Below, piece by piece: positions 37,289-46,218 of a stretch of DNA of 64,000 nucleotides. Under the pieces are notes generated by a model. That model made no database searches. It saw only the letters and a program-made list of their open reading frames with translations, and was not told the origin of the DNA. How positions within the stretch are numbered: position 1 is the first letter of the stretch; every line of letters begins with the position of its first letter. This DNA is from Thalassotalea euphylliae. GTDB lineage: Bacteria > Pseudomonadota > Gammaproteobacteria > Enterobacterales > Alteromonadaceae. A program made the translations under genes and the position numbers. The stretch lies in the NCBI RefSeq assembly GCF_003390335.1, contig NZ_QUOU01000001.1, forward strand, positions 4,588,001 to 4,652,000, written 5' to 3'.

Positions 37289-39757
37289 TTAAAGTTCTCT
37301 TAGCACTCGCATCGGATCTTTGCGAATAACCAGCCAGCCCGGTAATGCCACCGATACTATCATCACCATCGCCAACACTAGGTTAATCAGTGATGTGACT
37401 AACCAGTCAAACGCTGGCGCGCTGGCAAAAAAGGTCAACAAATACTGATAACTGCTGACGGCGGCTAACACGCCTAATCCTAAGCCAAACACTAACATCC
37501 AAATCGAGTCTTGCAATAATAAACGCAACAAGCGACTTTGCTTAGCCCCCGTCGCCATACGAACCGCCAGTTCATAGCGTTTTTGGCTTGCGGTCATCTG
37601 GCTTAAACCAGAAACGCCAATCGCCGCCAGTACTAAAGTGAGAGTGGCTAAGCCAATCACGACATACATATTTAAACGCGTGGCAGCGGTAACCGAATTC
37701 CAACGCTGCTGCATTGATTCCACTTGCACTTCACCTAAGCGCGAGTCCATACCTTTGAGTAATAGCGCAACGTCTTCTCGCGGCAACGCTTGCGCCTCTG
37801 GCATAATCACCACAGCAGATAGACGACTTAGCCTAATACGCGATGGGTTACTATAGTAGACTTCGGGTGCGTCAATGTTCAAGGTGCCACCCGGTAGCGG
37901 GATAGTATCTTCAACAATACCAATCACTTTGAAAATATCTTCTGGGTCACTGCCCATTTTAAGTTCTTTACCGACCATGGTCTGCCATGGCTCATTACCC
38001 GCGCGGCTAATAGCAAACGATTGCGAGATCAATACATGCGGCAAATCAGTATCCGTTTGATTTAAATCTCGCCCCGCCAAAAGCTCAATATCAAACTTGG
38101 TCAATAGACCTTCTGCCCACATTTGCGGTCGTATCATCACCGAATCACCCGTGTCTGGATCAGGGTAGGCACTCATTGACACATTACCCGTCAACGGCAG
38201 CGCATTCACATCTAGCACATCGCCGCCTAAGTTAGCTAAGCGCTCAACAAAGTCAGCTCTGAGTTGTTGCCATTCGCTGCCGCGATACTGTTCGTATTCT
38301 GCCAGCGACGTTTGCCAAGTTTCATCGCCAATCACCATGCTCACTTCAAACGCATTCGGCATGCTGTAACCTAAGTCCGCATAGGCACTATTAAAACTGT
38401 CTTTCACCGAAATACTGGCGCTGGTTAACAGCACACAAGCCAGCGTTAACTGCACTATCATGAGTGCTTTACTGACCATTTGATTTTGCTGAGCGGGCGT
38501 GCCTTTACCACTGGAATTTAAGCTGTCGGTCAACGCATGCTTGTCAACGTAGAGCAGGGCAATCATGGCGAAGATAAAGTTGATCACACCAATCAACGCG
38601 AGCGCCACCATCACGCTACCGGCACTCAATGAGATCTGCTCCATTAGCGGTAAATTATCGCCAGCTAATGTCGGTAAACTCTCAATTAACCAAGCTGCAG
38701 CGAGCAAGCCAAGGACAGTCGCCATTAAAAACATCGGCAGATTTTCAGTGAAAATCAAACCGCGCAGTCGGCCAACCGTCGAGCCCATACACATTTGAAT
38801 GGCAAATTCTTTATTTCTGCTTTGGTAGTGAGCAATAAACATATTCAGCAAGTTGAGGCTCGCCATCACCAGCAAACTAAACATGGCGAACATCAAGACA
38901 AATACCAACTGGCGGCTGTCACCAAGAAACGAGTCGCGATAGCTCACCACTTCACCAGTGACAGCTTTGCTAAGCAGAAACTCGCGAGCGCGATCATTAC
39001 TAATTTCTTTATTCACATATTCCGCAAACCATGCTTCTAAATCGGCTGGCGTTGGCAATGCACTTTTCGCCCCTCTCACAAAGGTGATCGGGCCAAGGTT
39101 CATCACCAAAGCATCAGGCGATTCCAGCGTCGCCTCCAGATTGCGAAATTGCCATATTTGTTCACTTGGCTGTTCACTCAAATTAACCGCATTCAGGCTG
39201 GTTAAATTGTCAAAGACACCAAAAATCGGATATTCAGCGCCATCAAGACGCAGCATTTGTTGAGACAAGTCTTGAGCGCTGCCAAGTGCCGATTGCCACA
39301 AGGCTTTTGAAATCCAAATCCCGGCTTCAACATTGTCAATTTCGCTGCTTTGTCCGTTCAGTAGTGACAAGCCCAGCACTTCCGGTGAACCCGCGGTGGC
39401 GTTTAAGCGAGTAATTTGAATTTCAGTGCCGCCCAGCTCAATCGGTAGCGAATCAATCGCAATGTTTCCCCAAACTAAATCATCACCATAACGGGCTTTG
39501 ATGGCAGCAATGCGTCTGGGCTCACTAAAAAACGGCACCGTTAGATCTTTGTTGAACGCGAGGTTAACTTCCACCCGATGTAAGTCATTCTCTTGGATGT
39601 CTGCCAGCGGTTGATACAGCAAGGTATTCGCCACCGCAATCACGGTCAGCACGGCAGCTAACGTTAACCCTAAGGTGGTAATCAGCGGTAAGCTCAAGCG
39701 TGGCAGGGTGAATGTGTGTGCAATGCCTTGCTTAAAGGCGTTGATAAATAGTCTCAT
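37289..39757 (-). CDS. ABC transporter permease, duplicated FtsX/MacB type
   Basis: 822 aa in two homologous halves, each an N-terminal TM helix, a periplasmic MacB core domain and three FtsX-type TM helices. First half: TM about 20-45, core 50-265, TMs about 280-400. Second: TM about 425-450, core 455-680, TMs about 695-815, ending GWLVIRKDPMRVLREL. Such duplicated permeases export peptides, lipoproteins or small molecules, or transduce mechanical work across the envelope. It overlaps the ATPase gene by four bases. Substrate unknown. Confidence 0.9.
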   Translation of the reverse strand: MRLFINAFKQGIAHTFTLPRLSLPLITTLGLTLAAVLTVIAVANTLLYQPLADIQENDLHRVEVNLAFNKDLTVPFFSEPRRIAAIKARYGDDLVWGNIAIDSLPIELGGTEIQITRLNATAGSPEVLGLSLLNGQSSEIDNVEAGIWISKALWQSALGSAQDLSQQMLRLDGAEYPIFGVFDNLTSLNAVNLSEQPSEQIWQFRNLEATLESPDALVMNLGPITFVRGAKSALPTPADLEAWFAEYVNKEISNDRAREFLLSKAVTGEVVSYRDSFLGDSRQLVFVLMFAMFSLLVMASLNLLNMFIAHYQSRNKEFAIQMCMGSTVGRLRGLIFTENLPMFLMATVLGLLAAAWLIESLPTLAGDNLPLMEQISLSAGSVMVALALIGVINFIFAMIALLYVDKHALTDSLNSSGKGTPAQQNQMVSKALMIVQLTLACVLLTSASISVKDSFNSAYADLGYSMPNAFEVSMVIGDETWQTSLAEYEQYRGSEWQQLRADFVERLANLGGDVLDVNALPLTGNVSMSAYPDPDTGDSVMIRPQMWAEGLLTKFDIELLAGRDLNQTDTDLPHVLISQSFAISRAGNEPWQTMVGKELKMGSDPEDIFKVIGIVEDTIPLPGGTLNIDAPEVYYSNPSRIRLSRLSAVVIMPEAQALPREDVALLLKGMDSRLGEVQVESMQQRWNSVTAATRLNMYVVIGLATLTLVLAAIGVSGLSQMTASQKRYELAVRMATGAKQSRLLRLLLQDSIWMLVFGLGLGVLAAVSSYQYLLTFFASAPAFDWLVTSLINLVLAMVMIVSVALPGWLVIRKDPMRVLREL

Positions 39758-40485
39758 GCCACTTCCTTTTCACTCTTGGTTTGCAATTTATCGCTTTGCA
39801 ACTGTTTTTCACCGACAATTTTGCCGTCTAACAATTGAATTTGACGATCCGCCAAGCCACTGTAGCGGCTGTCATGGGTGACCATGACAATGGTTGACCC
39901 TTGTTTATTCAGCTCAATCAGTAACTTCATCACAGCGTCACCGTTTTTGGTGTCTAAATTACCCGTTGGCTCATCCACTAAAATCAAATCTGGGTTGCCA
40001 ACTAAGGCTCTGGCAATGGCTACCCGTTGCTGCTGGCCCCCCGATATTTGATTGGGTTTATAGCTAACACGATGCTGCATACCCACTTTGGTTAACGCCG
40101 CGATCACCGCGTGTTTGATTGCCTCAGGTTTTTCACCTCTGTGCTCTAATGGCAGTGCGACATTGTCGTATACCGACATCGAGTCAATCAGGTTAAATGA
40201 TTGAAATACATAGCCAATATGTTGGTTTCTCACGTGAGTACGCTGATCAACTTTTAACGCAGTGGTATCAATGCCGCTGAGTTGGTAATTGCCATCGCTA
40301 GCGCTGTCGAGTAAGCCCATGATCGTCAACAGAGTTGATTTACCACAGCCCGAAGGGCCAGTAATTGCGACAAACTCCCCTTGATAAATACTCAGTGATA
40401 TCCCTTGCAAGGCATGTGTTTCAATTTCAGTACCGACGTATTTTTTGTGAATGTTTTCCATACTGACGACAGTGTTATTAGTCAT
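39754..40485 (-). CDS. ABC transporter ATPase, MacB/LolD type
   Basis: A 243-aa nucleotide-binding subunit. Walker A GPSGCGKST, Q loop YVFQSFNLI, signature ISGGQQQRVAIARAL, Walker B LILVDEPTGNLD and H loop MVTHDSRYS are all intact. The LNLID/VYDN region places it in the LolD/MacB/FtsE subgroup. Overlaps the permease by four bases and follows the adaptor by three, so the three are a coupled transporter unit. Confidence 0.96.
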   Translation of the reverse strand: MTNNTVVSMENIHKKYVGTEIETHALQGISLSIYQGEFVAITGPSGCGKSTLLTIMGLLDSASDGNYQLSGIDTTALKVDQRTHVRNQHIGYVFQSFNLIDSMSVYDNVALPLEHRGEKPEAIKHAVIAALTKVGMQHRVSYKPNQISGGQQQRVAIARALVGNPDLILVDEPTGNLDTKNGDAVMKLLIELNKQGSTIVMVTHDSRYSGLADRQIQLLDGKIVGEKQLQSDKLQTKSEKEVA

Positions 40486-40488
40486 TGT

Positions 40489-41739
40489 TTACCCCTGTTG
40501 ATCGATATTGATAGTTTGGTATGCCGACCAGGTGTCTGGCATTTGTGAAATAAATTGTTCGTCGGCCGCAATGCCAGACTCGATAATCAGTTTGCCCTTG
40601 GATAAGTCCCCCAATTGAATGCTTCTTTTGGTCGCTGTCGTGGTGCCATCTTGGGTTAACACAAAACGCTCTAGCTGTGACATAGGTCTTAGCCCGGCAA
40701 CTTGTTTGATATACAAAGCATCTTCTTTGGTGTGCATAAAAATTTGCCCAGTCACAGGTGCTAATGGCCTAGCGTCAGCGGGTAATTCGCTGGCAAGGGT
40801 CACTTCAGCCAAAACATTGCCATTGGTAACCAAAGATTCGATACGAGCGATTGTGCCTGTGATAGCTCCCTTGCGCGTGGCTAACTCAACTGGCGCGCCA
40901 ATGATAATTTGATCCGCTTGATGTTGCGGCACGCGCAGCCTTGCTAATAAAGCGTCTACCGAGCCAACACGCCCTAAAATGGCGCCTTGCGGTAAAGATT
41001 CGCCAATTTCGACCGCTAAACTTTGTAAGGTGCCATGAATACCCGCCTTGACTTGTAAATCATCTAATTGTTGTTGCAGTAAGCCAACTTCTTGGCTTTG
41101 CTGCTCAAGGGCAATTTGGCGTTGTTTTAACTGAAATGCCTGCACTTTAAGAAAGTGTTGGTACTTTTGCTGCTCAAACGCGAGCTTTTTACCTTGCTGA
41201 TTCACCGATAGCTCTGCTCTGATAATATCCAGCTTGGCAGATACGCCGCGCTCAGCAAGCTCGTTATTCACTTTCAGCTCTAGTTGAGCCCGTTCCAGTG
41301 CTGACTCGATATCAACAATGCGCCCTTGGTAATCCAAGCGCTCGTTTTCTTGCTCTAGCTCGAACGACTCTAGCTGCGCTTTGCTGGCGTCTAAATCCCC
41401 CATCGCTGACTGATAAGCGAGATTTAGCTCTGGGTTCGCCAGTGACAAAATCACGGTTTCTGGCGCAACAATCGCACCGGGTTTCACGTGAATATTGGCG
41501 ACCTTACCTGACGCCTGCGACGTTAACATGCGCTCTTGTGCGGAATACAATTCACCAAACGCTTGGCTAAACAAGTCAACTTGCCCTTGTTCAACTTTGA
41601 GTAAAGTCACTTCATCACTGGTCACGGTGGGGACAGTATCTGATTGAAAAAAGTAAAAAAGGCCAATAACTAAGCCTAAACATGCACCAGCGCCATATTT
41701 GAGTGTCATGGACTTTTTACGCGGTATCTGGATCTCCAC
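40489..41739 (-). CDS. HlyD/MacA-type periplasmic adaptor
   Basis: Membrane-fusion subunit of the tripartite exporter: one N-terminal TM helix (about 14-31, GAGACLGLVIGLFYFF), a lipoyl half (SGKVANIHVKPGAIV), a long alpha-helical hairpin (about 105-225, rich in Glu, Gln and Leu), the second lipoyl half, and a beta-barrel plus membrane-proximal domain. Translation begins at GTG with AAGGGAG five bases upstream. First gene of the operon that continues with ATPase, permease, NtrC-like regulator and NtrB-like kinase. The outer-membrane TolC partner is not encoded here. Confidence 0.93.
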   Translation of the reverse strand: MEIQIPRKKSMTLKYGAGACLGLVIGLFYFFQSDTVPTVTSDEVTLLKVEQGQVDLFSQAFGELYSAQERMLTSQASGKVANIHVKPGAIVAPETVILSLANPELNLAYQSAMGDLDASKAQLESFELEQENERLDYQGRIVDIESALERAQLELKVNNELAERGVSAKLDIIRAELSVNQQGKKLAFEQQKYQHFLKVQAFQLKQRQIALEQQSQEVGLLQQQLDDLQVKAGIHGTLQSLAVEIGESLPQGAILGRVGSVDALLARLRVPQHQADQIIIGAPVELATRKGAITGTIARIESLVTNGNVLAEVTLASELPADARPLAPVTGQIFMHTKEDALYIKQVAGLRPMSQLERFVLTQDGTTTATKRSIQLGDLSKGKLIIESGIAADEQFISQMPDTWSAYQTINIDQQG

Positions 41740-41783
41740 AATGGCTCCCTTCTCGATTTCTAATTCACTATGCTAGGTACAAT

Positions 41784-41798
41784 GAAAAATCTGCGCCA
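41784..41798 (-). promoter_or_regulatory. Candidate sigma-54 promoter of the exporter operon
   Basis: On the - strand TGGCGCAGATTTTTC aligns with the consensus TGGCACG-N4-TTGC: the GG of -24 is present and the -12 element reads TTTC, one mismatch at its G. It lies 45 nt upstream of the adaptor GTG. The operon encodes a sigma-54 activator, which supports the reading. Confidence 0.5.
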
Positions 41799-41837
41799 AG
41801 TTTATTAATCATAAATATCAATAGGTTAAAATCATAA

Positions 41838-41852
41838 CGAACAAGCTGTTCG
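41838..41852. promoter_or_regulatory. Upstream activator palindrome, proximal
   Basis: CGAACA-AGC-TGTTCG, a perfect 6-bp inverted repeat about 73 bp upstream of the predicted sigma-54 start. Its half-sites recur in the palindrome at 41881. Confidence 0.55.
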
Positions 41853-41880
41853 GAATTGGTTGGGTGTAATCAAACATTAA

Positions 41881-41896
41881 TGTTCGATTTCGAACA
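41881..41896. promoter_or_regulatory. Upstream activator palindrome, distal
   Basis: TGTTCGATTTCGAACA is a perfect 7-bp inverted repeat about 117 bp upstream of the predicted start. It uses the same TGTTCG/CGAACA half-sites as the proximal site, in the opposite order. The centres are about 43 bp apart, close to four helical turns, as expected for an NtrC-type activator. Confidence 0.55.
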
Positions 41897-41984
41897 ATGC
41901 TTCGCTGATGTGTGTTGGTGTTTATGTTGGTAAGTTAAAAAGGAATAGAGGGGTAAGTTTTCAAACACGGGCACGTATAAACAC

Positions 41985-42009
41985 AAAGAGCCGCAAATGC
42001 GGCTCTTTT
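41985..42009. terminator. Intrinsic terminator of katG
   Basis: AAAGAGCCGC (41985-41994) pairs perfectly with GCGGCTCTTT (41999-42008) around AAAT. It begins about 85 nt after the katG stop on the - strand and lies between katG and the exporter regulatory region. The T run is short on both sides. Confidence 0.7.
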
Positions 42010-42092
42010 AAGGAAGTTGTGTGAATACCTATCAGTGATCACACATTTTACTTTGGATTTTCGTATTACTTTTAAAAACTTAGTTTAAAGGC

Positions 42093-44312
42093 TTAGTTTT
42101 TTAAATCAAAACGGTCAAGTTGCATGACTTTAACCCAAGCTGCAATGAAGTCATCGTAGAACTTCTGCTTGGCATCAGCTGAAGCGTAAACTTCGGCAAT
42201 GGCACGTAGCTCTGAGTTAGAACCAAAGATTAGGTCAACCGGTGTTGCTGTCCACATTGCTTTGCCAGAGTTACGCTCTTTACCTTGGTAAATACCTGCT
42301 TGGTTAGTTTTGCTCCACGTGTAGCGCATATCCAATAAGTTGGTAAAGAAGTCGTTGTTCAATGTGCCTGGCTTGTCAGTGAATACACCGTGCGCGCTGC
42401 CATCGTAGTTGATGTTAATGCTGCGTAAGCCGCCTAGTAGCACTGTCATTTCCGGTACCGTTAGGCCAAGCATGTTGGCTTTATCAACCATCATCTCAGT
42501 TGGACCAAAGTATGAAGCGTCCGTGAAATAGTTGCGGAACGCATCAGCTGTTGGCTCTAAGTGGGCAAATGAAGGTACTTCAGTTTGTGCTTGTGAAGCG
42601 TCAACACGGCCCGCAGCAAATGGTACCACTACTTTCATGCCCGCATCTTTAGCCGCTTGCTCGATACCGGCAGCGCCTGCTAAGACAATCACGTCAGCCA
42701 GTGATACATCACGGCGAGATTTCTTGTTCCACGCTTTTTGTACATCTTCAAGCTTAGCTAATGCTGTGCTTAACTCTTTCGGGTTGTTAACAGCCCAACT
42801 TGCTTGTGGCTCTAAACGCACACGCGCACCGTTAGCACCACCACGCATATCAGTGACACGGTGACTTGCCGCTGACGCCCATGCTGTGCGCACTAGCTCA
42901 GAAGTTGTTAAACCGGCTTTTAAGATTTGCTTTTTCAGCTTGTCAGCATCTTTTTTGCTGATTTGCTTACCTTTAGCTTCTGGTAACGGGTCTTGCCATA
43001 ACAAGACTTCTGCCGGTACTTCATCACCGACGTAACGAGCGCGAGGGCCCATGTCACGATGCGTTAATTTGAACCATGCCTTAGCGAAGGCTAGGTCAAA
43101 TTCTTTTGGATCAGCTCTGAAACGCTCAACCACTTTTAAGAATTCTGGATCTTCTTTTAACGCGATGTCCGTTGTAAACATGATAGGGGCATTACGCTTT
43201 CCTTTAATGTGCGCATCTGGCACTAGGTTAGCCGCTGCTGGGTTATCTGGGATCCACTGCTTGGCACCTGCTGGGCTTTTGGTTAATACCCAGTTGAAGT
43301 TCATTAGGTTGTCTAGGTAGTTAGTTGACCAACGCGTTGGTGTGACTGTCCACGCGCCTTCTAAACCACTGGTGGTTGCGTCAGCACCTTTACCTGTGCC
43401 ACAGCTGTTTTTCCAACCTAAACCTTGTTGCTCGATTGGTGCTGCCGCTGGCTCTTTGCCAATACAGTCGCTTGGTTTTTTCGCACCGTGTGCTTTACCT
43501 AGCGTGTGGCCACCGGCAATTAGAGCGACGATTTCTTCATCGTTCATTGCCATGCGGCCAAATGACATGCGAATGTCGTTAGCCGCGAGCAATGGATCAG
43601 GGTTACCGTGAGGCCCTTCTGGGTTAACGTAAATTAAACCCATTTCAACCGCCGCCATTGGGCCTTTTAATTTGCCAAATTTGTCGCGACGCTTGTCTTT
43701 TAGCATGGCTTTTTCTGGTCCCCAGTAAACTAAATCTGGTTCCCAATCGTCTGAACGACCACCGGCGAAACCAAAGGTTTTAAAACCCATGGATTCAAGG
43801 GCAACGTTACCTGCAAGTACCATTAAATCTGCCCATGAAAGGCTTGCACCGTATTTTTGCTTAACCGGCCATAGTAGACGACGCGCTTTGTCTAAGTTGG
43901 CGTTATCAGGCCAGCTGTTTAATGGTGCTAAACGGTGTTGACCACCTGCTGCACCACCACGACCATCAGCAACACGGTAAACACCCGCGCTGTGCCATGC
44001 CATACGGATCATTAATGGACCATAGTGACCCCAGTCCGCTGGCCACCAGTCTTGCGAGTCAGTCAGCGTCGTTTCAATATCCTTTTTCACGGTTGCGAGA
44101 TCTAGCTTGGCAAAGGCTTTTGCGTAGTTGAAGTCAGCACCGTAAGGGTTTGAGTCTGGGCTGTGCTGACGAAGTGGCGCTAAGTTAAGTTGCTCTGGCC
44201 ACCAAAATTGGTTCGATTTTGCTTCACCCACTGACGCAGATACTGACATTGATGCTGTGCCGAACATCAAACCAGCAGCAAGCGCAGCAGATAAGATCTT
44301 ATTAAATTTCAT
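42093..44312 (-). CDS. katG: Catalase-peroxidase with export signal
   Basis: Bifunctional haem enzyme that breaks down hydrogen peroxide. The distal site R103/W106/H107 is in IRMAWHSAG; the proximal His is in [11 protein letters not shown]; the Tyr and Met of the Trp-Tyr-Met adduct are present ([19 protein letters not shown]). The C-terminal inactive domain duplicate is present. The N-terminus is a signal peptide ([20 protein letters not shown], cleaved near SVSAS), so this is the periplasmic class, like KatP. The SD AGGGGGAA is very strong. Divergent from oxyR, the expected activator. Confidence 0.96.
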   Translation of the reverse strand: MKFNKILSAALAAGLMFGTASMSVSASVGEAKSNQFWWPEQLNLAPLRQHSPDSNPYGADFNYAKAFAKLDLATVKKDIETTLTDSQDWWPADWGHYGPLMIRMAWHSAGVYRVADGRGGAAGGQHRLAPLNSWPDNANLDKARRLLWPVKQKYGASLSWADLMVLAGNVALESMGFKTFGFAGGRSDDWEPDLVYWGPEKAMLKDKRRDKFGKLKGPMAAVEMGLIYVNPEGPHGNPDPLLAANDIRMSFGRMAMNDEEIVALIAGGHTLGKAHGAKKPSDCIGKEPAAAPIEQQGLGWKNSCGTGKGADATTSGLEGAWTVTPTRWSTNYLDNLMNFNWVLTKSPAGAKQWIPDNPAAANLVPDAHIKGKRNAPIMFTTDIALKEDPEFLKVVERFRADPKEFDLAFAKAWFKLTHRDMGPRARYVGDEVPAEVLLWQDPLPEAKGKQISKKDADKLKKQILKAGLTTSELVRTAWASAASHRVTDMRGGANGARVRLEPQASWAVNNPKELSTALAKLEDVQKAWNKKSRRDVSLADVIVLAGAAGIEQAAKDAGMKVVVPFAAGRVDASQAQTEVPSFAHLEPTADAFRNYFTDASYFGPTEMMVDKANMLGLTVPEMTVLLGGLRSININYDGSAHGVFTDKPGTLNNDFFTNLLDMRYTWSKTNQAGIYQGKERNSGKAMWTATPVDLIFGSNSELRAIAEVYASADAKQKFYDDFIAAWVKVMQLDRFDLKN

Positions 44313-44433
44313 GTATTCCCCCTGATAGGATAGTTAAGGTGTAACTACTCTGTTCAGCGAAAGTATAGGACATTCCCAAATAAGCGAAATTTGATTAAAA
44401 TGAACGTTATATTCGATTTATTAGAACAACAAG

Positions 44434-45345
44434 ATGATTTCGCTAAAACAAATCAACTATGCGTTGGCGGTTGGTAAAACATTACACTTCAAAAAAGCCG
44501 CAGAAATGTGCAATGTCTCGCAGTCGGCACTGAGTTCCGCCATTAACGAGATGGAAACCCAGCTGGGTTTAAAAGTGTTTGAGCGCAATAATAAACACGT
44601 ATTCATTACCGATATTGGCCAGCAAGTACTCGCCAAAGCGCAGCAAGTGAAGCTCGAGCTTGACGAATTAATGCAGCTTTCACAGCTCGATAAATCACCG
44701 CTTAGTACGCCGATGACCTTGGGCATTATTCCGACTATCGGCCCTTACTTGTTGCCTAAAGTGCTCCCAGAAGTTCGCAAAAACTATCCCGATTTTCGCT
44801 TAAAAATTGTTGAAGCCCAATCACATGAGCTAGTCGATCGCGTGCGCAACGGTGATTTAGATGCCGCCATTTTAGCCTTGCCGTATGCCATCGACGGCCT
44901 GATGAGCTTAGAATTTTGGCAAGAAGACTTTTACATGGTGTGCCACCACGAGGAGTGTCCGGCCAATACCAAAGAGATTTCGACCCAAGAAATGGCAATG
45001 GACAAGCTGATGCTGCTAAAAGAAGGGCATTGTCTAAAAGACCATGCGCTAGCGGCTTGCCAGCAGAAAGGGTTAGAGAAAGACTCGACATTCGATGCCA
45101 CCAGTCTGCACACCATAGTGCAAATGGTCGCCGGTAAATTAGGCACGACACTAGTACCAGAAATGGCGCTGCAACAATTGCTACACAATGAGAGTGAACT
45201 GCGTGCTTTACACTTAAACGAGCCGGGACCACACCGCAGCATTGCGTTTATTATTCGCCCGAACTACGTTAAAACCAATGATATTGAAGCGTTGATGAAG
45301 TTGTTCCGTCAGCAGCTTAAATTGCTTTGCACTAAACCTGCGTAA
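44434..45345 (+). CDS. oxyR: Hydrogen peroxide-sensing regulator OxyR
   Basis: LysR-family regulator with N-terminal HTH (FKKAAEMCNVSQSALSSAINEME) and effector domain. The redox cysteines of OxyR are conserved as C200 and C209 in EGHCLKDHALAAC, the same spacing as E. coli C199/C208; peroxide converts them to a disulfide that changes DNA binding. 303 aa, normal. Divergently transcribed from katG with a 121-bp gap that contains the inverted repeat TAGTTA-N5-TAACTA (44331-44347) and must hold both promoters. Dps, downstream, is another common OxyR target. Confidence 0.93.
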   Translation: MISLKQINYALAVGKTLHFKKAAEMCNVSQSALSSAINEMETQLGLKVFERNNKHVFITDIGQQVLAKAQQVKLELDELMQLSQLDKSPLSTPMTLGIIPTIGPYLLPKVLPEVRKNYPDFRLKIVEAQSHELVDRVRNGDLDAAILALPYAIDGLMSLEFWQEDFYMVCHHEECPANTKEISTQEMAMDKLMLLKEGHCLKDHALAACQQKGLEKDSTFDATSLHTIVQMVAGKLGTTLVPEMALQQLLHNESELRALHLNEPGPHRSIAFIIRPNYVKTNDIEALMKLFRQQLKLLCTKPA

Positions 45346-45431
45346 AGGCCCACATAAAAACCACCACAAGGCCTACGTAACAACCAGCGTAAAGCCTGAG
45401 TATGGTTTTAACAAAAAAGCCAAGGTAAACC

Positions 45432-45459
45432 GTCTAGGCGATAATATTATCGCTTAGAC
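45432..45459. repeat. 28-bp near-perfect palindrome downstream of oxyR
   Basis: Two 14-bp arms (45432-45445 and 45446-45459) are complementary at every position except one, which is a G-U wobble in + strand RNA. There is no loop-sized spacer and no T run, so it is either an oxyR transcript end or a protein-binding site. Confidence 0.7.
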
Positions 45460-45603
45460 TGGCCGCGTTAGCTTATCGTTATCCCGTAAATGACTCACTA
45501 ACATACGCCGTACTGCCCATGCGCAGGCCTCAAGGTCTTTTTTAAACTTCCATATAACCCCAACCTGATCTGAATCGTCACACCTATACCGATACTCGAC
45601 CAA
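45454..45603 (-). CDS. Short frame of protein-like composition (49 aa), possible remnant
   Basis: A TTG at 45603 opens a 49-codon frame ending in the palindrome at 45454. The product has protein-like character (VGVIWKFKKDLEACAWAV then RRMLVSHLRDNDKL). There is no ATG or GTG, no clear SD, and a stop 11 codons upstream of the TTG. It could be a degraded gene or chance. I recognise no family. Confidence 0.25.
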   Translation of the reverse strand: MVEYRYRCDDSDQVGVIWKFKKDLEACAWAVRRMLVSHLRDNDKLTRPV

Positions 45604-45761
45604 ATGTTCGAAAAAACTGATTGTAATATTAATTTTAATTAATTTTTATAATCAATCTTTGGCCGTCATACTAGCTTCATCAAATAAACACAGGCGCTTG
45701 TCATTTAGCTCTACGGGCATTTATGACAAGTAGAAGCACAAGTAAGATAAGGCTAATCATT
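45604..45761. other. A/T-rich gap before the small + strand genes
   Basis: Very A/T-rich from 45620 to 45660, probably promoter DNA for the 47-aa gene. Apart from the palindrome and short frame to its left, nothing else stands out between oxyR and that gene. Confidence 0.4.
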
Positions 45762-45905
45762 ATGAAAAATGTTATTCAATCCGTTATTCGCCAGTTCAAT
45801 CGCAATCATTCTGTAAAAGCGGCAGCGGTTAAAGGCAAAGCTAACGAATGTAACTACAAAAATAATTACTACGGCGATCAACTGTGCAAAGTGAAGTTAG
45901 GTTAA
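45762..45905 (+). CDS. Small basic hypothetical protein (47 aa)
   Basis: Starts MKNVIQSVIRQFNRNHS and ends CNYKNNYYGDQLCKVKLG. It has a C-x11-C pair, is basic, and lacks a signal peptide. The ATG has AAGG about 11 bases upstream; a longer frame opens at 45723 without a SD. It precedes the DUF2061 gene by about 70 nt on the same strand. Unknown function; moderate confidence that it is expressed. Confidence 0.45.
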   Translation: MKNVIQSVIRQFNRNHSVKAAAVKGKANECNYKNNYYGDQLCKVKLG

Positions 45906-45974
45906 TCCCCGATTGCACAAGGCGTAAACAAACAACTCTTAACTAAACAGTGCATCGACAGCAGGAAACTAACC

Positions 45975-46199
45975 ATGGCTAAAACGACAACCTTTGCAAT
46001 AACTCATTTTTCTGTGGCATTTGGCGTGATTTACGCCATCACGGGTGACTTTGTGCTTGGCGGTCTGGTCGCCATTGTCGAGCCAGCAATCAATACTGTG
46101 GCTTACTTTTTCCATGAGAAAATCTGGGATAAAGCGAAAGCATCGAGTGCTGCTCAACTACCTTCGAGTCAGCTAAATACCGCCCAAGCGGCTAGCTAA
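45975..46199 (+). CDS. DUF2061 small membrane protein
   Basis: 74 aa with two TM helices (AITHFSVAFGVIYAITGDF and LGGLVAIVEPAINTVAYFFHE) followed by KIWDKAK, the pattern of DUF2061 (predicted small inner-membrane proteins of unknown role). The C-terminal Ser/Ala/Gln tail is unusual. It is 19 nt upstream of the patatin-like gene on the same strand, so likely co-transcribed. Confidence 0.8.
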   Translation: MAKTTTFAITHFSVAFGVIYAITGDFVLGGLVAIVEPAINTVAYFFHEKIWDKAKASSAAQLPSSQLNTAQAAS

Positions 46200-46218
46200 C
46201 CTAAACTAGGGCTTCATT

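Noticed and set aside
44313..44433. OxyR four-box binding site between katG and oxyR
   Set aside because: ATAG-like tetranucleotides occur but not with the 7-bp spacing and CTAT partners. Only the TAGTTA-N5-TAACTA repeat is noted.
44756..45232. 158-codon - strand frame inside oxyR
   Set aside because: Antisense shadow of OxyR, whose domains and redox Cys pair are unambiguous.
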